NCBI GenBank assembly: GCA_963921795.1
Contig: OY997641.1
Location: 56,226,193 to 56,290,192 of the forward strand
DNA from: Nannobrachium achirus
Lineage: Eukaryota > Chordata > Actinopteri > Myctophiformes > Myctophidae
Direction: 5' to 3'
Length of the DNA stretch: 64,000 bases
A model generated the notes under the pieces. That model saw nothing but the letters and a program-made list of their open reading frames with translations, was not told where the DNA came from and searched no databases. Shown here piece by piece: positions 60,501 through 64,000 of the stretch. The position numbers and the translations under genes were made by a program. The stretch's first letter is position 1, and each line of letters begins with the position of its first letter.

Positions 60501-61815
60501 TTGTTTAATGTTTTCCCCCGCACAAAGGATGTTTGTGTCGTCGGCAAAAACAACATAATTCAAAATGCTTGATACCTTACAAATATCATTTATGTATAAT
60601 ATGAATAGTTTAGGACCTAATATTGATCCTTGCGGTACCCCACAGGTGATGTTGGAGCATGCTGACTTATATTCATCAATTTGAACATATTGCTGTCTGT
60701 TTTCAATGTAACTTTTTATCCAACTTTTTTTCAATGTAACTTTTTATCCAACTTTTTACCCAATGCCTCTAATTCCATATCTTTCCATTTTATCCAGGAG
60801 AATATCAAAGTCTATTGTGTCAAAAGCTTTTTTCAGGTCAAGAAAAATACCTATTGCATAGTCTTTATTTTGAATTGATGATGTCAGTTTTTCAGCAAGC
60901 TCCATCAGTGCCATGTTAGTAGAACGTCCAGTTCTAAAACCATATTGACTGTCGTTAGTATGTTATGTTTTTCAATAAAGCTGTCTAATCTTGTAGAAAC
61001 AATTTTTTCCAGAATTTTTGAAAACTGTGATAGCAGTGAGATAGGCCGGTAATTTGTAAAAAGATGTTTGTCTCTCGATTTGTAAACTGGGATTACCTTT
61101 GCCATTTTCATCTGTTTGGGAAAGATGCCCGTTTTTAGTGACAAATTGCAGATATATGTTATTGGGTCGGCCACTTCAGTAATAACCTTTTTTAGGAGTG
61201 TCATGTTTATATCATTTCCATCAGTTGATGTTTTATTTTTGAACTTTTGGACAATGTCAGTAATTTCCTTTTTGTTTGTGCTGTAGAAAAAGATAGTGGA
61301 TGGATTTCTTTCAACAACGGTTGGAGGACCGCTGCCAGCTGTAACCGGGTGAATCTGTTTAGCCAAGTTATACATTATATACATTAGTAATTAGAAATCT
61401 ATATATATGTTTTAGATCCACCCGGATCTCTGGCAACTCATTTAATAGATAGACACATGGGGATAAATCAAATTCTGTCTCCATTACGGATTTTGTAAAG
61501 AAGTGAATCGAATAGCAGAAAGGTTTTAGTTTTTCACTGTGCCAAAACATGTGTAGATAGTTTTTACTAATATCATGATATCGCCCAGCCTTAAATCCTA
61601 TGCAGTACAAGTAATTTAGCCTGATTTCAGACTCCAGTCCGCTCAGAGAGTGGGTGGGTCTATGGGCTGGAGCCAGGCAACAAGTAATTAAAAACACATA
61701 CTTTGTACCATGTGTACGGACAATACAAACAAAAGACGACATGTTCATTTTACCGTATATATTGAGCAGCAGTAGATTAAATATAATTACCAAGTTGAGC
61801 ATGTTGCCTGGCCAT
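57512..61815 (-). CDS. GIMAP family GTPase, A-type, shortest tail
   Basis: Two exons, join(complement 61815-61791, 58137-57512), 216 residues. Exon 1 encodes MARQHAQL with a GTAATT donor; exon 2 follows a TTGTTCTCAG acceptor in matching phase. P-loop GQEKVGKS, DTPG, GPQLFLYVVQLGRF, TYGD and FNNKD are intact. The tail follows the 11856-13495 gene through YVRPPSRSRHE and then stops early, ending SNCCLCC: four cysteines in the last six residues. Those might be acylated (inference). The intron is 3.65 kb, compared with 572 bp in the closest paralogue, because of a Helitron-like element (58199-59224) and a LINE (59299-61374). Whether it still splices correctly is unknown. Confidence 0.82.
58199..59224 (+). 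mobile_element. Helitron-like non-autonomous element, copy 3
   Basis: Starts TTGCGACCGAAGGTCGCA, preceded by host A, and ends GTCTTACTAG, followed by host T. The uninterrupted site is seen in the paralogous intron near 19480. Inside are a foldback with TACAGGAAGTGATGTCA and TGACGTCACTTCCTGTA (58276-58328), a purine-rich tandem repeat (58335-58430), a perfect 30-bp hairpin (58957-59034) and GGGCGAGGTC palindromes near the right end. Confidence 0.55.
58957..59034. repeat. Perfect 30-bp hairpin
   Basis: 58957-58986 and 59005-59034 are exact reverse complements (outer GCAAACTCCACACAG, inner CTATCGCC) around an 18-base loop. The right arm continues into a known type of vertebrate repeat text (GGAGTTTGCATGTTC), so the hairpin probably arose by an inverted duplication of that repeat. 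Confidence 0.9.
59299..61374 (-). mobile_element. 5'-truncated non-LTR retrotransposon in a GIMAP intron
   Basis: Minus-strand RT fragments. 61384-60905 gives YKSRDKHLFTNYRPISLL and, further on, a frame-shifted QYGFRTGRST segment. 60734-59700 (344 codons) gives CGVPQGSILGP and the catalytic FADD at residues 63-66, then the thumb and a C-terminal domain with WNSL. No endonuclease domain is left. The 3' end (59299) has an AAACTA-repeat tail. A 28-bp tandem duplication near 60703-60758 shifts the frame between the two parts. Compared with the paralogous intron, about 23 bp of target DNA was lost on insertion. It belongs to the jockey/CR1-L2/Rex1 type; the exact clade is not decided. Confidence 0.82.
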
Positions 61816-61909
61816 GGTTATTTTCATAAGGTGGTTGATTAACGATGTCTTGTTGTCAGTGCTGATTGAAGAGTCTGTCTGTTGAAGAGTTTCTGCTTCC
61901 AACGATCCT

Positions 61910-61924
61910 CCAGTCCCCTCCCCT
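61910..61924 (-). promoter_or_regulatory. Shared GIMAP upstream box
   Basis: AGGGGAGGGGACTGG on the minus strand, 95-109 bp upstream of the ATG at 61815; identical to the box upstream of 20014. Confidence 0.5.
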
Positions 61925-62088
61925 CAAGGCATCATGTGGATATGTACTGCAGCCAACGGGAACCTGAACCGCCTGACGTTAGAAAGGTTTGTGTGTCTGT
62001 TAAAGAGTTGGTTGTTTGTTTTGTTTGTAAAGCGGAGAAAACCTGTTTGTTGAGCAACTATCATCAACTCTAGGGTTCTGTCCTAGAA

Positions 62089-62200
62089 CAGTGGTTCTCA
62101 ACCAGATTTTCAGGGGGTCCCCAGATGTGCAGGAGTCATCAACATGTCCGTGTTATATAGCCTATATTTTCTTAATTATAACGTAAACAAACATCTTAAA
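62089..62200. mobile_element. Left end of a hAT-type element
   Basis: CAGTGGTTCTCAACCAG followed by GGGGGTCCCCAG matches the beginning of the 20287-21833 element in the paralogous promoter flank. It is broken off after about 100 bp. Confidence 0.6.
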
Positions 62201-62234
62201 AATGTGTTTGTAAACTTTGGTGACTAATAAGTGT

Positions 62235-62457
62235 AACCCCTAGAGAGACACAGGCAATTGTAACTAGCGAGGCAGCTAATGCCAGGCAAACTGAGTATTC
62301 CGAACTCAGGGACATTGTAATGAAACAACAAGAGCAATTGGATATGTTGATTAAAACTCTGGGGGCGCAGGGTGGGTACAACAGGGGGCTGCAGAGGCCT
62401 AGACAGGCCAGCCAGTACCAATGGTCTCCAGAGGGGCATACAGGAGGATATAACCCG
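62235..62457 (+). pseudogene. Possible retroelement Gag-like fragment
   Basis: A plus-strand open stretch reads SEAANARQTEYSEL, a glutamine-rich helical part (MKQQEQLDMLIKTLG) and then a QYQWSPEGH phrase. This order, a coiled helix before a W-(T/S)-PEG phrase, is typical of Gag proteins just before the zinc knuckle. It is cut at 62460 by the Penelope-like element. Identification is weak. Confidence 0.3.
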
Positions 62458-62504
62458 CACTCACTTTTTAAGAGTCTTTCTTTTATTTCAGCAGCAGCAG
62501 TAGC

Positions 62505-62550
62505 TCATCACAGACGCGTTTCGGCTCTAGGCCATCATCAGTGTATCTGA
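62505..62550 (-). ncRNA. Hammerhead-ribozyme-like motif at Penelope-like 3' end
   Basis: Minus strand: CTGATGA (62541-62535), a TGGCCTAGAGCC mini-hairpin, GAAA (62522-62519), then CGCGTC and TGTGATG. The conserved hammerhead core words are present in the right order. Stem II is only GGC/GCC. ACGCGT is a palindrome that could form stem III between two molecules. ACA just before CTGATGA can pair with TGT just after the expected cleavage at GTC. One extra T between CTGATGA and stem II departs from the consensus, so activity is uncertain. Such motifs are known from Penelope-like elements. Confidence 0.45.
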
Positions 62551-62718
62551 ATTGTTACAGGCAGGAAGTGACGTATATACGCAGTGATAATTATCAAATG
62601 CCAACAGCTGTGTGTATTTACAGATTACTTCAAAAATAAAATAAAAGACAATAAACAATTAATTAAGAACAAAAACAAAAACAGTTTACACAATTTGCTA
62701 CAACAGCAGTTGAAAGTA

Positions 62719-63120
62719 TCATAGGAAACAATTTAATACCAACTCTTCATTTAGACCTTTAGGATATACTGTATTCAAAGTATGGATCCAAAATGCCTCT
62801 CTTTTTAATAGTAGACGATCTCTGTCCCCTCCTCTTCTAAGAGGATTAACTAATTCTATACCTTGGTATTTTAAAGTGCAAATGTCATGTCCTATTCCAT
62901 TGAAATGTCTAGCAATAGGGGATTTTTCGTCTTTAGTTCTAATGTTACTTTTATGTTCTGTTATTCTAGTTCTCAACTCTCTTTTTGTTTTTCCAACATA
63001 GCAGAAGCCACAAGGGCACTTAATAAGATAAACCACATATTTTGATCTACAAGTAATTCTTCCTTTAACTTTAATTTTCTTACCCGTATGAGGGTGTAAA
63101 AAGTATTGGCCCTTTATCAT
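62719..63120 (-). pseudogene. Penelope-like GIY-YIG endonuclease domain
   Basis: A 133-codon open stretch beginning MIKGQYFLHPHTGKK. YVVYLIKCPCGFCYVGKT is the GIY-YIG signature in the Penelope version, followed by RELRTRITEH and a conserved ARHF with Gly/His. Asn or Glu residues expected for metal binding lie downstream. The stop at the C-terminus (NCFL) looks natural. It is disconnected from the RT by frameshifts; part of the connecting sequence (CCLNCNA before MIKG) continues in frame upstream. Confidence 0.75.
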
Positions 63121-63699
63121 AGCGTTGCAGTTCAGACAACATGCATAATTACCTGGAGGTATATCAGATAAAAAGTGTACTGGTTGAACATGAGTGTCAT
63201 TCTTGACTAAGGTATCTGTGAGGTTCTTAGACCTTTTATTAGCAAAGATGGGAGGAGAAATGAAAGCTTTACCTATAGAAGGGTCATAATATATACCAAT
63301 ACTTTTTAACTATTTGTTTTATATGTTGAGAGAGAGGAGAAAAAGTAGTAGATAAAATAATAGATTGCCCTTTCGGGACTTGAGAAGATTTCGGGGTGAG
63401 AAGATCTGTTCTCTTAAGAGGCTCTATTCTGATAAACAAGTATTCAAAGTGACATCATCGTAACCTCTAACTTTAAACCTGTCCCTCATTTCTGAGGCTT
63501 GTCTCTTAAAATCAGACTCCGTACTACAAATTATTTTAAGTCTTAACATTTGACTATAGGGCAACCCTCTTTTTAGGCTGGAAGAATGATAGCTTGAGTA
63601 GTGCAGGTAATTATTTCTATCAGTTTGTTTTCTAAATACTGTGGTTTGAATGCCTTCAGCAGTTTTTTTTAACCAAAATGTCTAGAAAAGACACAGATT

Positions 63700-63981
63700 C
63701 TATATTTGCTTCCAGGGTAAATGTAATAGAGGGAAGTCTAGAGTTAAGGTAAGTGTACCAGTAAAAACAAAAAAAAATTCATCAATATATCTGAACCAAC
63801 CTTTTATAGAGGCACTGAAAGGATTATTATTATATACATAGTCATATTCAAATTTTCCCATGAAAAGGTTAGCGTAGTTAGGGGAGAAAGGGCTGCCCAT
63901 AGAGACACCTTGTTTCTGAAGGTAAAAGTCATTATCAAATTTAAAATAATTCTTTGTAAGTATCTCTTTGGATAAAGCCAT
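63700..63981 (-). pseudogene. Penelope-like reverse transcriptase fragment
   Basis: Contains QKQGVSMGSPFSPNYANLFM, the RT motif preceding the palm, and FRYIDEFFF at the catalytic position, with Glu in place of the second Asp of YIDD. The frame breaks downstream at a homopolymer run of A near 63765-63780. The upstream RT motifs are beyond the window. Confidence 0.75.
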
Positions 63982-64000
63982 AATTAAGTCAGTACTAGGC

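Larger units (their letters stand above)
62461..64000 (-). mobile_element. Penelope-like element, cut by the window edge
   Basis: Minus-strand RT sequence at the window edge is followed, after frameshifted middle sequence, by a GIY-YIG endonuclease domain, the Penelope combination. The 3' end near 62461 carries a hammerhead-like motif. The 5' part lies beyond 64000. Frameshifts between 63120 and 63700 mean it is no longer functional. Confidence 0.8.

Overview
The window looks like teleost fish nuclear DNA: AT-rich, intron-containing, dense in (TG)n/(CA)n microsatellites and MITEs, with fish-type retroelements (a DIRS-like tyrosine-recombinase element, a Penelope-like element, an L2-like LINE tail, tRNA-type SINEs). 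The only host genes I can support are GTPases of the GIMAP/AIG1 (immunity-associated protein) family. There are seven gene copies and one pseudogene. I could not run a database search, so the species is not named.

Layout. Six GIMAP loci lie on the minus strand: a B-type gene (1923-2740, first exon not found); A-type genes at 3961-5597, 11856-13495, 18699-20014 and 57512-61815; and a second B-type gene at 26299-28036. One B-like gene lies on the plus strand (30169-35171), followed by an A-type pseudogene (35717-35945). Five minus-strand genes share one plan: a tiny first coding exon of 8 codons plus 1 base (MASKHAQP-like), a phase-1 intron, and one large exon with the whole G domain. In each of the six genes with an identified first exon, the summed exon lengths divide by three. 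The same six carry a shared box, AGGGGAGGAGACTGG or a close variant, about 90-140 bp upstream of the ATG. The plus-strand gene differs: its first exon encodes an N-myristoylation-type MGSTASKD, and it has two tandemly duplicated acidic mini-exons and a hydrophobic C-terminus.

The cluster grew by segmental duplication. The 1-12.6 kb block is repeated at 49.08-58.15 kb and partly at 13.7-19.4 kb. In the 49-51 kb copy the two GIMAP genes are missing although their flanks are kept. Comparing copies gives natural empty and filled sites, which date and delimit many mobile elements.

Mobile DNA fills the rest. At 39.48-48.36 kb lies a DIRS-like retrotransposon whose ORF1 and tyrosine recombinase are open, while its RT/RNase H frame is broken by a TAG, by a frameshift and by a 2.1-kb hAT element inserted inside the YIDD catalytic box with a perfect 8-bp target duplication. 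The intron of the last GIMAP gene holds a Helitron-like element and a LINE. The right edge is a Penelope-like element (RT and GIY-YIG endonuclease fragments) with a hammerhead-ribozyme-like motif at its 3' end. Intron 3 of the plus-strand gene holds a hAT MITE with two other MITEs nested in it, and a decayed hAT transposase.
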